Source of the DNA: Setoptus koraiensis
Taxonomy: Eukaryota > Arthropoda
Direction: 5' to 3'
DNA: 64,000 nucleotides
Assembly (NCBI GenBank): GCA_048013815.1
Contig: CM106585.1
Span: 23,250,001-23,314,000 of the forward strand
Shown here: piece by piece, positions 33,564 to 46,363 of the stretch
How the letters are laid out: every line of letters begins with the position of its first letter
Numbering within the stretch: position 1 is the stretch's first letter
Translations under genes and position numbers: made by a program
The notes under the pieces: generated by a model
Told to the model about the DNA's origin: nothing
Seen by the model: only the letters and a program-made list of their open reading frames with translations
Database searches by the model: none

Positions 33564-35893
33564 ATGTTTAATGGAATATTGGCCACTCAAACAACAACGA
33601 CAAGCAATCACTGTCAACTGTCCAAGACAATTACAATCTATTTGTTGTTATTCTATTTTTTATCTCTGTTGGCCACAACAAACAATTGCCAATGTCAAAC
33701 ATACAACAATATAGTTTTTCTCGACCAGCTGACTACTAATGACCAACTGGCCAATAATGACCAACTGTCCAATAATAATGCCCAATTGCCCAATAACGGC
33801 CATTTGCCCGAGGGACAAATGAGACAACAGCCCACAACAGAGACCACCACACCAGCCAGCGGCCAACAACACAACCAACTGCACAACAAGCACCACCAAT
33901 GGAAGCAACTGCAACAACCAACCAATAAATCACCATTAAACATTGCAATTGGGGCCCCATCACACACTGTGAATGCATCATTTTCTGAGGGGCTGGCGAT
34001 CGTGCAAGAGCAAGCAAAAGCGCGCGTTGTTTGGTCAAGCAGAGCAGCATCACTAATCGAGTCGGACAAAGATGCAAACAGCTATGGACAGATAGTTGAC
34101 AATTCGAGTCACAAGCAATTTGTGCACGACAACAACAATACAGCTCAATGTTATTGGCTGATAGCTGAACAACCACGCGACAACAACACCGTTATCAGTG
34201 CCAATGATGGTTGCCATGCGATCGGTGACGAGAAGGTGCAATTGGGCTCATCATTGGTGCCCTTGGCACAATTAATTGTTCAATTATGCAATAAATGTGC
34301 CCAAGAGCAACTCGTGAGAAACGCAACCAGCAGTAACAACAACAACAACAACAACAACAACAACGACGACGGCAACAACGACGACAACAACAGCGACAAC
34401 AACGGCAACAACAACAACGACGGCAACAACAACAACAGCGACGGTGCGACCGTGCCAGTCGCCGATAAAACAAACCGGAAAAGATCGACAACCGGCGAGA
34501 AATCATTCGAGTTTGAGTCACTTCTTCGACATTACGTAAGCGGAACAGCGACAAACACAGGCCAAAAAGAACGGGTTAAAAGTGGCAACACAAAACAAAA
34601 CAACGACAGCGCCGTGATTTGTGTTGTTATGGTTGTATCAAAACAACATCAAAAATGCATCTATGTATCCATTGGTACTGGACAGAATGACACCAAACTT
34701 ATTGATGAAACTGCTGTGAGGCGCCACCAGAGAGTTAGAGCACTAATTGAAAGTGGGCCAAAATCAGCCACTAACGAGTTGCTGACCAATTTGCTGCAAC
34801 AAGCCACGACTCTTAGCAGCAGAAGCAGCGGGCATGGTTATCGTGATTTGCATGACTACACTCAGGCTGTGCCAGTTGATGGGGCCCTCAGTGGGCCTCA
34901 CATCGATGGCTGGCTAGCCAGTGAACTCGAAAATTCAACTGAGCTCTGGCTGAGGGCGCATTTCAGCGCCAGCGATGGCGCTAGTGGCAGCGCCAGTTGT
35001 GATAGATTGTGCTACCGTGTTTGCTGTTTCTTTTCACCTGATCAAGCGAATCAATCAAACAGCAATATAATTAAGTCTGTTACAGCTAATCATGTAACGA
35101 TCAATTTGTTTGTGTCGCCGTTGCTTGCATCATCGTTGCCTTATTATCATTGGCCGGTGACGGCAGCACGGCGCACAATATTGTCCACGTCTGCACGTGC
35201 TGCTACGACAACTACTAACCAGGAAACCAACTATCACCACACTGCTACTGCTGCCACCACCAAAGACACTACATCTACCAAAAATTCCGCACACACTGCA
35301 TTCGGTGCAAAGAGCGAGCGGCATATAGGACAGCGTCTCAAGCGACCACATCGGGCCAACGATGTACGTGTTTCTCTAGTCACTTCCGGTCAACATGACA
35401 CTACTTCCGTTTCAAATCATGCCAAAGCTAAATTGAGGCCATGGGTGATGGGCTGGAATGGCCGGCAGTGGCAGTGGCAGTGGCAGCTTGCTCCCCTAAG
35501 TCAGCACCGGAGAGTCACAAGATCGGCTGTGTCAGCGGGACATCGCTCAAATAAGCAGCTAGTTAAACAGAATCGTTTGCGAGACACAACGACGTCCACC
35601 TCTAATTGTCCCAGTTATTGCAATTGTGTTTGGAAGAGCGGAAAGTTGTCAGCTGATTGCTCAAATAATATATTGGCTTTACGGGCACAACAACCAACAA
35701 CAACAAGCTCAAATTTAACTACAACTGCCAACTACCAGCGCCAACAACTAGCAACAACAGCCAGCATTATTCCGGACAATCTTGACCAATTAACGCAAAT
35801 AATGAATCTAACACAAAACCATTATCCGCTGCTCGGTATAAGTGCCTTTTCCGCCAAGGGCTACATTCATTTGCAGCGTATCTACTTGTCCAG
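33564..35893 (+). CDS. Kekkon-like LRR-Ig receptor, exon 1 (signal peptide, linker, LRR N-cap)
   Basis: Single-pass membrane receptor of the arthropod Kekkon (LIG) family, whose members act in neurons and epithelia, for example modulating EGF- and BMP-type signalling. Starting at ATG 33564 the protein is 2,505 aa in four exons. This exon gives a signal peptide (MFNGIL, then ITIYLLLFYFLSLLA), about 640 residues of Asn/Gln/Thr-rich extracellular linker with Asn runs, and the LRR N-terminal cap CPSYCNCVWKSGKLSADC at residues 682-699. The spacing C-x3-C-x-C-x-W-K-x-G-K is the Kekkon hallmark. The first repeat ends IYLSR at a consensus donor GTGAGT (35894). Kekkons are normally well under 1,000 aa, so the linker is extraordinary. 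The start choice rests on the signal peptide; the frame stays open upstream. Confidence 0.8.
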
Positions 35894-38054
35894 GTGAGTG
35901 GCGCCCACTATTACTCATACAACTAATCTGACGTCGTTTGTGATAGACATGTGAGATATGTGAGGCCGGACTCTATTGTTTTAGCTCGAACACGTTCATT
36001 ATTGGCGCCCCAATGAGCGGCCCCAAGCGGCCGAAATCCTCGCCTTAGGCACAATGTGCGCATTTTGGGTTGTTGCTGCTACAGCAGCAGCAACAATTGC
36101 AATTCGCCATTGATAAGTGGATATCAGACACTCGCAGCTATGGCGCCATTGTGGTGCTATATGGCGCTGCCTGGCGAACGGTGCTGCAAAAACACGTGGC
36201 AAGAGCACGTCCTCCTCGAGGCCTCCAATCTGATTCAATTAGGCAATCAATCTCTCCGGCATGAACTAGATGATGTTGCGCGTGTGTGACTAGTGACTTA
36301 TTTGCAAGCCAGCGCGCGCATATCGGCTAGCTGCAGTTGATCCATTTAAGTGAGTGACGCCTCTCAAGAGGCCACCCATACCCCCATACAGCCATACCCC
36401 CATACAGCCATACCCCCATACAGCCATACCCCCATACAACCATACGATCATGCAGCCAAAGATCCGTGGGCCACATAGCGACGTTCGCGCACTTGAGAAA
36501 TTCACAATGAGAATATCAGTTACGTAATGCGCGTACACGCTGTCTAGTGTGGGCGGTGTTTGATTTTTGCCGTCGTTCAGGTTTTTTTTTTTATCAGGCC
36601 TCGCTCGCTGGATCGTTGACTGGCTCGTTAGTTGGCGTTGTTGTTGCTGTTGTTTTCGCTGATGGTTTGCCCCCACTAACGATAGCTGCGCGCGTTCTGT
36701 GCTGATGGGGTCGTGACGCGAGCAGATTATCCGCACTGCCAGCAGATAATGCAGCAACATCAACAACGGCCGGCCGGCCGGCCTCGATTGGCCTCACATC
36801 ATCGCATGTATGAGCGTATGTGGGCGCGTATTGCGCCAACATGCAGTTGTGTACATTGAGGTCAGCTCACTTTCATTCTTGGTATATACTTAGAATTTAT
36901 TCAGGCGAGCACGATATTGATGCGCATAAAGTTATTAGTGGGGCACAGTTGAAAGTTGCAAGTTATAAAAAGACACACAACATCAGTGATTATCAATGAA
37001 TTAGTGGCGGATCTGTTTGTGTGCGCCCCAATCAATTTCTGTGCGGATAAAACTGTGTGAGCGGATAAAATAAAATTGAAAGAAAAAAAAAAATAGCAGG
37101 CATAGAAAAAAGTTTTACCAGCCGCCAGCTGCCTAATAAGTTGGTGTATGTATAGTTGGCGGCTTATAGCCGCTGGCTGAACTTCATCGTATCATTTTAA
37201 ATTAATATCAGCTGGCAGTGCAAGCAATCATCAACTGTATTTAGTTGGTCGCTAATTAATCTATGAGAACTATTAAATCGAACAACATCCTTAGCTCCAT
37301 CTCACAAAACAACATTTTGTCTTCGGATAACAGATGCCGTGGCTATTAACAAATACTCAGCTGACAAGCCATTAGAGTCCGGCGACAACTGTGAGACGAT
37401 CGAGCAGTTATTCTAATGCAATCTCGAGATAAACAATTAGTAGATAACTTATCTTCGGTATCATTCAATAACTATCAGTGAGAACAGAAACGATTTTCGT
37501 GAAATTCGAACGTCGGATTCTTCGGTTTTTGCTCGTGGAATCGGGTATCCAGATCATTTTGGAACAGTTTTGGGTTTTTTCGAATCACAAAAGACCGAGT
37601 CAACTGTGCCCATTCTCATCTAGCTGAGGCGTGGTATGGAAGACTCCAGAAAAAGTCAACCGATTTTTCGGGTTGTATGACAGTGTGGTGTGACAGGTGT
37701 GTGACACGAAAGGGCGAAACTGGGTGATTTGGGTACATTTGAAAGGCTCCAAATGATGCATTCAGATAGGCCTAAGTGAACTATTGGCACTATTGGCTTA
37801 AGTGTGAAATCTCAGATTTGTTTTATCACCAGAAAAATTTCTAGCCAGCTCTGTTGTCGTAAACAATTGTCAGCTGCTCATCAATGCACTTATTCATGAT
37901 AGGTGTGGTGCCAACTTTCAACCAAAAAGGAGATGTGTTTTCGTCCGAAATATTCTCAACACTGATATTGAAATCGTGGACAATGCAACTTGCTATAAAA
38001 GCGTCTCAATTTGTGTTTGCATCTCTGTTTTCTGTATTATCCGTGTTACATTAG
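35894..38054 (+). other. intron 1 of the Kekkon-like gene
   Basis: 2,161 bases from GTGAGT to ACATTAG, splitting an Arg codon inside the LRR block. It contains a 16-bp minisatellite at 36374-36445. A TATAAAAG at about 37993 lies 55 bases before exon 2 and could be an internal promoter or chance. No nested gene is seen. Confidence 0.8.
36374..36445. repeat. 16-bp minisatellite, about 4.5 copies
   Basis: Tandem unit CCATACCCCCATACAG, almost identical between copies, so recent. Confidence 0.9.
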
Positions 38055-39853
38055 GTGCCAAATGAGAGACATTCACGCCCACGCTTTCGATAATTTACGT
38101 CTATTGGTTGAACTGGATCTATCATGGAATCTATTGACCATGGTGCCATTGGACAGCCTTAAAGACAGAAAGCTGTTACGTAAGTTGAGCATGCGTGGTA
38201 ATCCATTGAAAATGTTGGATCGTTCAACATTGCGACTATCATCATGGTCGCAGCACAATAAATCAAAGCAACAGCGGACACACGAATCAGAGGCAGAATC
38301 ACTAGCAGAAGATAATTCAATCACGGCAACAGCAGCAAAAGTAACGAAAATAAATAGCTCATACAATGGCCTGACTACTTCCGGTGAGCAAGCGGCAAAT
38401 GAGGTGAATGCAGGCAGTGGCCACCAGGGGGAAATAACGAGTCGCGGGTTGTCGTCGATATCATCTAGTGACACTGGCAATGATGATGCGCCCGCATCAT
38501 CTCAAATGGTCAGCTCAGCAAATGTAATATCGTCATCATCATCATCAAACAAGCAGCAGCAGCAGCAAATAGCAGCCGATGTATTGGACAATTCATTTGA
38601 CAACAACAACAGCAACGATATCGGTGGCTCACATCCTGTTGAGAGCAGCAATGCGAACAACAACAGGAAGTCAGATTTGCGATTGTTGTATGTGAATCAT
38701 TATTGGGCGCAAGCGGACTATTTAAGCTCGTCCAACCAGCCAGCGGCATCAATATCGTCGTCGTTGTTGGACGGCAGCGCCGATAACGGTAACAACGGCG
38801 ACAACGACGACCAAACCAACTGGACGCAAGAGACGGGCCCCGGCCAACGGCAGCCAGAGCAAACAACGGGTCCCAGCAGCGACCAATTTCAATTGAAACT
38901 ACAATTGATGGCCTTATCTGTGGCCTTAGACAATCAACTGCTGCGAGCCAGTGCGCAGCCAATGGGGTCGCAAGCAAGCGGCCAACCAAAAAACAACGCA
39001 TCGGCCAACAGCGCCGACAATAAGCTTGCTGTGATATTGAATAACGTTGGCAATAATGACATCGACTACAACTATTACGCAAACAACGATAATACGTACG
39101 CCAATGGTAATGGCAATTATCAGCAGCACTACCAATGGTCTATTGGGCACTATTTAAACGAGCTGCAAGAGCTAGATTTCGGCCAATGCCAGCTGGCATA
39201 CATACAACCGGAAGTGTTTTATCAATTAACACAATTGAAAAGATTATTGCTAGATGGAAACAGATTGCAGTATATAAGCGCTCGTTTAATATTAAATCTG
39301 CCGGACAATATGCACCAATTGGCTTTAGAGGACAATTTATGGTATTGCGACTGCAGATTGTTTCCAGTTAAATCCTGGCTGGATAGCACGAAAATCCCGC
39401 TGGGCGTCGGGCCCCGCTGTCACATGCCCAACAGCGGCAACAGCGGCACCAACAACGGCAATGGTAGCGGCAACAACGACGACGCCAATACAGATGCGGC
39501 CAATCAGCAGAAACAAGTGGCCCATTTACGGGATTGGTCCCAATTGAGGGCCCAGCAATTGGCGTGTGCGCCGGTGCCCGTGCCCGTGACCGAGCCCGAG
39601 CGATCGGGCGCGCCAATGATAGCGGCGGATAATGGGGCCCGACAAGACATTGATTTGTTGAGCGCAAAAATGTTTACCGATACCGGCGACAAAATGACGA
39701 CATTCTCTCAAGAGCACAAAATGGTCGTATCGTCTGACACTATAATGGCCGCCATGCTTTATCCGGGGCCGGCAAGAGGCGCGTATAATTTGAAAGCAAA
39801 CAGTGGCGCCAACACAAGTGCAATTAATGGCGCCACTCAAGTGGCCAAAGAAG
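38055..39853 (+). CDS. Kekkon-like receptor, exon 2 (LRRs and LRR C-cap)
   Basis: Joins exon 1 in phase to continue IYLSRCQMRDIHAHAFDNL. LRR motifs LVELDLSWNLLTMVP and LRKLSMRGNPLKML follow. At about residue 840 the LRR array is interrupted by about 300 residues of Ser/Asn/Gln/Asp-rich sequence. It resumes near 1142 with LQELDFGQCQLAYIQPEVF, LKRLLLDGNRLQYIS and LHQLALEDN-type repeats. The C-terminal cap begins NLWYCDCRLFPVKSWL near 1207, and is itself split by about 40 Gly/Asn residues before its last cysteine near 1282. The donor AAGAAG/GTAAGT at 39854 leaves phase 1. The receptor fold is recognisable; the inserts are not seen in known Kekkons. Confidence 0.88.
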
Positions 39854-41004
39854 GTAAGTCGCGCGACTCGCAAACTGGTGGCGAGCACTTGAAGTAGATA
39901 TTTCCAACAAACTGCATGTGGCTAATGTTTAATTTCTGACAAAATGAAGCCATAGGTGCGACGAGATAACGGCAGAGATTGTGTGACAGATTATTTCTCG
40001 CGGCCACTCGCCAGCGTTTCGGCCAGTTTAAAGCGTCAGCCAGCCGGCGTGTCGGCGAGCTAGCCAGAGATAATGCGACAGAGCCAGAGAGAGCGGCCCC
40101 TGTCGACGGCCACTCTGTTGCCAGCATGTATGTTGTGTCTATTTTTAGGCGGCGCCGCTGGCGGCGTTATCTTGGCGCGGCGCGATGATACAACAGCGTT
40201 ACGTCATCACGGCAGCGGACAGCGATGCAATTCGGGTATTGTTGCACCGAGTTGAGTGTGCTATTTATTTCGTTGCGGGCTCGGTATCGGAACGGAACGG
40301 AACAGAGCGGTGCGGCGCGGAGCTGGCCCGTGGCTAGACGAGGTCAGTTGAACGGTGACAATTGTGAAAATTGCCGCTCATTGCACGTGCTCGTGGCGAC
40401 CGTCATCAAGATGGCCGCCAGCCAGCCAGCCAGCAGCAGCTGATGTATGGGGCCGGGCCGGTGATTTAAGCCGAGTGCCCCGTGCTCATCTCATTTCGTG
40501 GGCTCATCAGCGCACCAGCGCATCAGCGCATCAGCTCGCCGTCGCGTCAGCTCGCCGTTGCGTCAACTCATCAGCTCAGCGGCGGCAGTGACGGCGTCCA
40601 CTCAACAACTCAACAACTCAGCCAGCTCAAATGGGCCCCCCCGCAAGAGCGCGTCTGGGCAAACTGGATCAATTCAACACGACACACGTTTTGTGCATGC
40701 TGTCACCGCGCACTCCATACCGTATGATTGGCGACTGGCCACAATGGGGGCCCGTCGTGTATCCGCTCAGCAGCGGCCGGCATCGGGGCCCACTGAGCAG
40801 CGGCTGACATCTTGTCACGAGTAGTCGACTGCTCGAGTGCATGTGTCGCTGGCGCACCGATTGCCTAATCAGCACGGAAAGGAGGCCACTTTGTGCACTG
40901 ACATACCCAGACCCAGACCCAGACACATACACTGTGCGCATATGCTTGTTAGAACGGTGCTGCACTGAGTACACCTGTACACCCAGCAATACTGGGCCAG
41001 CATA

Positions 41005-41051
41005 CCCAGCGTACCCAGCAATACTGGCCCAGTATTGCTGGGTACGCTGGG
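41005..41051. repeat. perfect 23-bp inverted repeat, 1-base spacer
   Basis: The arm beginning CCCAGCGTACCC and its exact complement ending GGTACGCTGGG almost touch. More partial copies of the CCCAGCAATACTGGG word lie just upstream (40981-41004). As RNA this would form a 23-bp stem. Confidence 0.9.
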
Positions 41052-41590
41052 CCAGTAGTATTGGTGAACCGGCCCGCAAGTGGCCCGGGCGCGCCTTGCA
41101 GCAGAACATTTAATGGGGCCCCACAATGGATGGCTCGCTCGACACTGACAACACCGCCGACTGGTTCAATTTTATTTGGCCTATCCGCCTATCTTATTGG
41201 CGACAGACTTAACAATGTCGCCCACTAAGACATAGGTCAGCGGCGAGGCACAGACGCACAGACGCATAAGGCACGAGCCGGATTAAACTAGCTGAGCAGT
41301 GCGCTTGCAGTTCTTTTCGCCTTCGCCTTGCCATCTCTACACGCCGGCAAAGGCGCCCCAATCGCTCTCGCTCTCTCTCCAGGTAACTTTGCACGTAATA
41401 ATGTGTTTATAGCTTTGTACCTGTAAACACATGCGCCAGCAGCAAGTGGAGCTTGCTTGAGCTCCCATTCTATTAATTATAATGGCAAGCGATGATGGCA
41501 AGACGGCGCCTCAGTGGGGCCGAATAAATAAGTAGCCAAGTAATTGGATCGTATGCAACCGTGGGCAAGATTTATGCACACACACACACA

Positions 41591-41657
41591 CACTTGTTAT
41601 AAGGCACAGTTGTTATATGGCACACTTGTTATATGGCACAGTTGTTATATGGCACAG
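41591..41657. repeat. 17-bp tandem repeat, four copies
   Basis: Unit TTGTTATATGGCACAG/C, directly after a CA run. Confidence 0.85.
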
Positions 41658-42952
41658 GGGGCGATCGCACAATTGGACAAGACACCGCCAGCGCCACCAT
41701 AATAGTAGTGGCACTATCACGGCACTACTATTAGGTGGTAGCACCAGACTGTAGATCCACACTGGATCTCCTGTGTAGAACCACCAAAGGCCCACTCACC
41801 TGTCGCCTGGCTACTTGACTTGTCTTGACGCGCGCAATTGTAAATAACGGTACTTGCGCAACAACGGCTAGCCGTGCAAAATGGGGGCCGCTGCCGAGGC
41901 CACGTTCCACTGGTCGCAATCGTCGATTTGCTTTGCTTTGCTTTGAGCGCCCCCAATGTTGCAAAACCGACAAGCGACGGATCCTCAAATCAACTCACCT
42001 TTAAAAGGCTTCCCCCATTTCGCGCGCTCTTAATCTGTTTTGAACACACACACACACACCGTTTGGGGTCACGCGCTGCGACCCAACAAAGACTCGTCGC
42101 GCAACCAAAAAGAGGCGCACCGACCCACAACTGAGACTGGCCCACTTTTTATGCCCATTTGCATATCCGCTTATTACGCCATAATATAGTGAATAACATT
42201 GGCAAGACATTGGCCTATTACAAGTGTGCACTGTCGCTGGTTGTGGTGGCTTTTTTGGCTAGACACACTCACTGTTGCAACTCACTGCAATACGACGCAC
42301 AGTTGCGCCCCGAGGCTTTACAACACGGCCAACTTTGTTGTTGACCAAATGTCATTACATGCCATCTATATATTGCAGCGGCAGCGGCACCAGCAACGGC
42401 CTATTACATATTACATGCATGTGCTTGTTGTTACATAACAACTATAATAACGTTATAATCCGTTATAATCAGCGCCAATATGATTAGTGAGTAGTGTAGT
42501 ACATATTAATTATGTACTGCTCACTGTTACTGTTCAATGTGATGCCAGCAGTAGTGTCTCGTATTTTCCTATTTTGTTTGTTTGCTGATCAAGAGAAGCC
42601 AAGCAAGCGACAATTGCCACTGTCCACTGGTGACCGTTCACCTCAACTAACACAAACAACAATCACTGTTGTGATATTCACAGGTGAACGATTCTTGTTT
42701 GAATTTACAGCATGTTATGCTGCAAATTGGAAATAAGCTCATGCAAATTCAAGCCATGCAAGTACATGTAAACAATGTAATGTAACGTGTATACAATGTG
42801 TGAAAATTCGGCTCAACTGAAACCAAATCATCATCAATTAGTGAGAGTTGAGGCAAGCTCAGGTGAATTGGCTCGCGACAAGCGTCAGACGATAGCTTCA
42901 AAAGAATGATCGACAGAGCCGACAGTTTCCGCCAGTCGCACAATACCAACCG

Positions 42953-42988
42953 CACTCCCATGCTCCCGTTGGGAGAGTAATGGGAGTG
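42953..42988. repeat. imperfect hairpin
   Basis: CACTCCCAT and ATGGGAGTG flank an inner CTCCC/GGGAG pair with a three-base loop. Confidence 0.7.
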
Positions 42989-43518
42989 AATAAGGAAAGA
43001 TATGTAGTATTATGTAACAAGTTTGCTGTCGTTTGTATGTATATCACAGTGTGTGTTTGTGTGCTGAGTTGTCACGCGTTATTAGGTCACGCGATAACTA
43101 AATAACTGATGAGAAATACTGACAATACATAACTTTTTACTGTTGTTACTGTAAATGTAACTGTTATGTGTGATAAAATGTAACTTGTACAAATGTTACT
43201 GTGTTTGTGACTAATATCACTGGACAATAGCAAATTATAAATATTGGCCATTTACAAGTGATTAGACTGCAGCTGTCAGCTGACTGAGATCATGAATGTC
43301 GGATGCTCAATACTGGCCAATGCTGCCAATTGGCCATGTGTGAGGCCACAAATCACCAGCCTAATCATGCTACAATGAGCACGTAATCCGTTCATCAAAC
43401 ATTGGTCTTGACTGGCCACAAACTACTTCTTTATCTTACATCATATATCTTTATCCAGATGAAAGCTAGCTGAGGGTTAAAGTTGGCTATTGTGCTCACT
43501 CGCAAGCACCACTGATAT

Positions 43519-43541
43519 TCTCTCTCTCTCTCTCTCTCTCA
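43519..43541. repeat. TC microsatellite
   Basis: Pure TC run in intron 2. Confidence 0.85.
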
Positions 43542-44240
43542 CCGGCGAGTCATTTGTTGATGTCGTTAGATCCGCGGTGAGGCGCCATAACTCTGCTATA
43601 GTGCGCCAAGTCGATAGGTGTCACACGTCATATGTATTGCCTGTATTTTTAATACAAAATGATATAAATGGTTTTTATTCCAATTAGGTTCTAATTTGGT
43701 TCAGGCCAAGCGACACAAAAATCATTTCGTCCATGCTATGATAGCCGGTTTAGCGACAAGATAGATTCAGAAATCGATATTGTCTGTGCCTTTTATCCTC
43801 ATATATCACGCGCCATAGTGAAGCAACCATATTTGACATTCTCCAAATATCTGTTGGCGTACAATTTATATTTTATATACGCATGCCTGAATGGAGCCAG
43901 TTGGCTCGTATTGGAGCCAACAAATCAGCATCTTCGGACACACAACGATGCAAACGATTGTCGCCGTGACTCTCAATAACGACGCACCAGGTGAAGTATG
44001 CCAGGCCTAGATCGGTTAGGCCGGCCATTGTGATTAATTGTTGGCGTCAGGTCGTTGACGAAAAACAGAGGCTTCAAATTAGTGCCACTCACTGAGTCCA
44101 ACAGAGAGCCAAACCAGTTTCTGTTGGTGCGCCAGTTTGGCACCTTTCATGCATATCTATGGGCATGGTATGATGCTGTGAGCGCCGGTGAAACGTGAAA
44201 CGGAAGTGAAAGCCGACACACGAGTCGCGGCGAGAGTGAC

Positions 44241-44313
44241 TTGTTGTTGTTGCTGCTGTTGTTGCTGCTGTTGTTGCTGCTGTTGTTGCTGCTGTTGCTG
44301 TTTCTGCTGTTGG
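44241..44313. repeat. TTG/CTG triplet tract
   Basis: Triplet repeat in intron 2; reads as poly-Gln on the minus strand without coding context. Confidence 0.85.
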
Positions 44314-44621
44314 GCAACAGAGATAAGACAAAGGAGAGGAAGAAAAAGAGGCGACGGGTAAACAAACGTTAAAGCGAAACGATACTGTTGTTGTCGTTGT
44401 TGTTTGTGTTTCTCGCGGGCTCTTGTGGCAGCCGATTCGGTTGTAACTTGAAACTGCTTTGCAATAATCATGGCGCTGTTATGATGATAACAATCAATTT
44501 GATTGCTCCAGTTTCGTCGCCGCACTCAACTCGCCAGTTACTGTATGGGGGCCAGAGGATGAAGATGGGGCCCACTTCTTGACATTGTCCACTTTGTCAC
44601 GGGCACTGTGGTGCTTTGTTT

Positions 44622-44646
44622 GTGCTGGTATAAAATATACCAGCAC
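44622..44646. repeat. 10-bp perfect inverted repeat around TATAAAAT
   Basis: GTGCTGGTAT and ATACCAGCAC flank a five-base loop. Confidence 0.75.
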
Positions 44647-45378
44647 AATGGCAGTGGCCGAGGCATGTGCACGATATCACTTGTCTATTTTCATGTGAGC
44701 CCGAGCGCTTTAAATGCGCTGCATGGGCATATATGGAAAATGATGCCACCACCATCATGGTCACACAACCAACTGCTCATCCGATTATTCGTGGCGAGCT
44801 ATCGCGTTGCCGTCGGATAATCGGACAGCGTCGGGCAGCATTGGACAGATTCGGACAGCGTCGGACAAAATTCCTGTCGGAGAATCGCGAATAGAGATTG
44901 TTGGTGAGAATGAAAGAAAGAGACAAGTCTCTTGGTAGTTGATGCAAATGGATGTTAGTGCTGGCGGTTACATAAACGTTGCTGCAGACACTGATATTTT
45001 ACTCAAACTCAAACTGCTTCAAACTGCTTCAAACTGTTGTTTGGATCAATTTTATTATCTTGTTTATTATTCGCCCGGCTATTCGCAACAAGACCCCATT
45101 CTGTTGTGTCGCAAATCTGGGCTACAGCAGCGCCACCGTGGCACCCAGTAACACAACTGGCCTCAATTGGCTGCACTACAATGTGCTGCTATGTATTGTT
45201 TGTGTTGGCATCCACTGATAAAAGAGCGGATAAGTGTCAACAACTTTATCAGCCTCAAAAGCCTCAGCTCGGCTCGGTCCGGCCCGCTCACAATGGTTGC
45301 GCAATCGTCAATCTCAACTGTAAATGTCTCTACTATTTCGGCCCCAAATTGAAATGGCCCCGCACACACATAAACAAC

Positions 45379-45383
<5 letters not shown>

Positions 45384-45440
<57 letters not shown>
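45384..45440. repeat. CA microsatellite, about 28 units
   Basis: Pure CA run in intron 2. Confidence 0.9.
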
Positions 45441-45442
<2 letters not shown>

Positions 45443-45559
45443 CATGTAAAGTACGGCAGCGACAAGTTTTCTCGGACATGCTTGTCAGACAAACGAACGG
45501 ACAAACGATGGACAAAAATTACTTTGGCTCTGGCCAAGTAATTTCCAAAATGGATTCCG

Positions 45560-45623
45560 GCAGCAATCTCCTTTTGGGGCCCCGTTCGAGCCCCCAAACG
45601 GGGTCCCAAAAAGAGATTGCTGC
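45560..45623. repeat. imperfect hairpin with about 28-bp arms
   Basis: An arm starting GCAGCAATCTCCTTTTGGGG pairs with one ending CCCAAAAAGAGATTGCTGC, with few mismatches and a short loop near 45587-45597. A smaller palindrome (ATTACTTTGGC / GGCCAAGTAAT) sits just upstream at about 45519-45544. Stem length is in the range of a small-RNA precursor, but this is only a shape match. Confidence 0.8.
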
Positions 45624-46175
45624 ACTTGCACACTGTCTGCATACTCAAGTTTCGTTTGAAATTCACGGGTTGCGGCGCGATACGATTGCACCTGTCACGC
45701 CATTAGAGGCTGTTGTTGGCCGTTCGCTCGCCAATTGCAACAAACATCATTGATTTTATACTCTGCTCACATTGGCGCTACATGGGCACAGGTAACAACG
45801 GTTCGGTGGCGAGCACTTTGTTTGTTTGGCTTTTGAGCCGATTGTTGTCGCTGTTGTGCTGGCGTGATGTTGTGATGAACGACCTGAATTGATATCAAAA
45901 ATCACTGGCTGTCATATATATTTTATTTCTATCATCTATTATTATTGTTATTATTATTATTACTAGCTCTGTTGGCTCGGTTGCCGTTATTGTGAGTGTG
46001 TCTGTTGGCGCTGGCCAGTTGCCGACAACTCACGCCAATTCAATTCACGATTGGCCCATTTCGAATCACAGTGCAGTTTTGCTTCTTTTCGTTCGCTTCT
46101 TTCTCAGCTACCCTATGTATGCTGTGCATGGCTAATGGTGTCCCCAACAAGCGGCATCCACTCACCTGCTCCAAC

Positions 46176-46275
46176 TCACAGACCCCAACTCAAACTCTAA
46201 CTCACAAACTCAGACTTTGACTCACAAACAAACTCAGACTCTAACTCACAAACAAACTCAGAGACTCCAACTGAG
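46176..46275. repeat. degenerate tandem repeat of AACTCACAAAC / CAGACT words
   Basis: Repeating ACTCA-based units of about 26-28 bases, about 90 bases before exon 3. Confidence 0.75.
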
Positions 46276-46363
46276 AGTGGTCACGAACAAGCTCGCATCG
46301 CTAATCATCGTCGTGTGTTCTTTTAAACTGCATCACCATATATCACCATAATTAACCGATCAG

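Larger units (their letters stand above)
39854..46363 (+). other. intron 2 of the Kekkon-like gene
   Basis: 6,510 bases from GTAAGT to CCGATCAG. Rich in tandem and inverted repeats (listed separately). No nested gene is supported: frames over the CA repeat at 45384 and over the triplet tract at 44241 are repeat artefacts. Confidence 0.75.

Noticed and set aside
36374-36445. CRISPR-like repeat array
   Set aside because: Direct tandem minisatellite without spacers, in an animal intron.
45037-45753. 238-codon plus-strand frame in receptor intron 2
   Set aside because: It lacks an ATG, contains a pure CA repeat, and the hydrophobic start is ordinary T-rich DNA.
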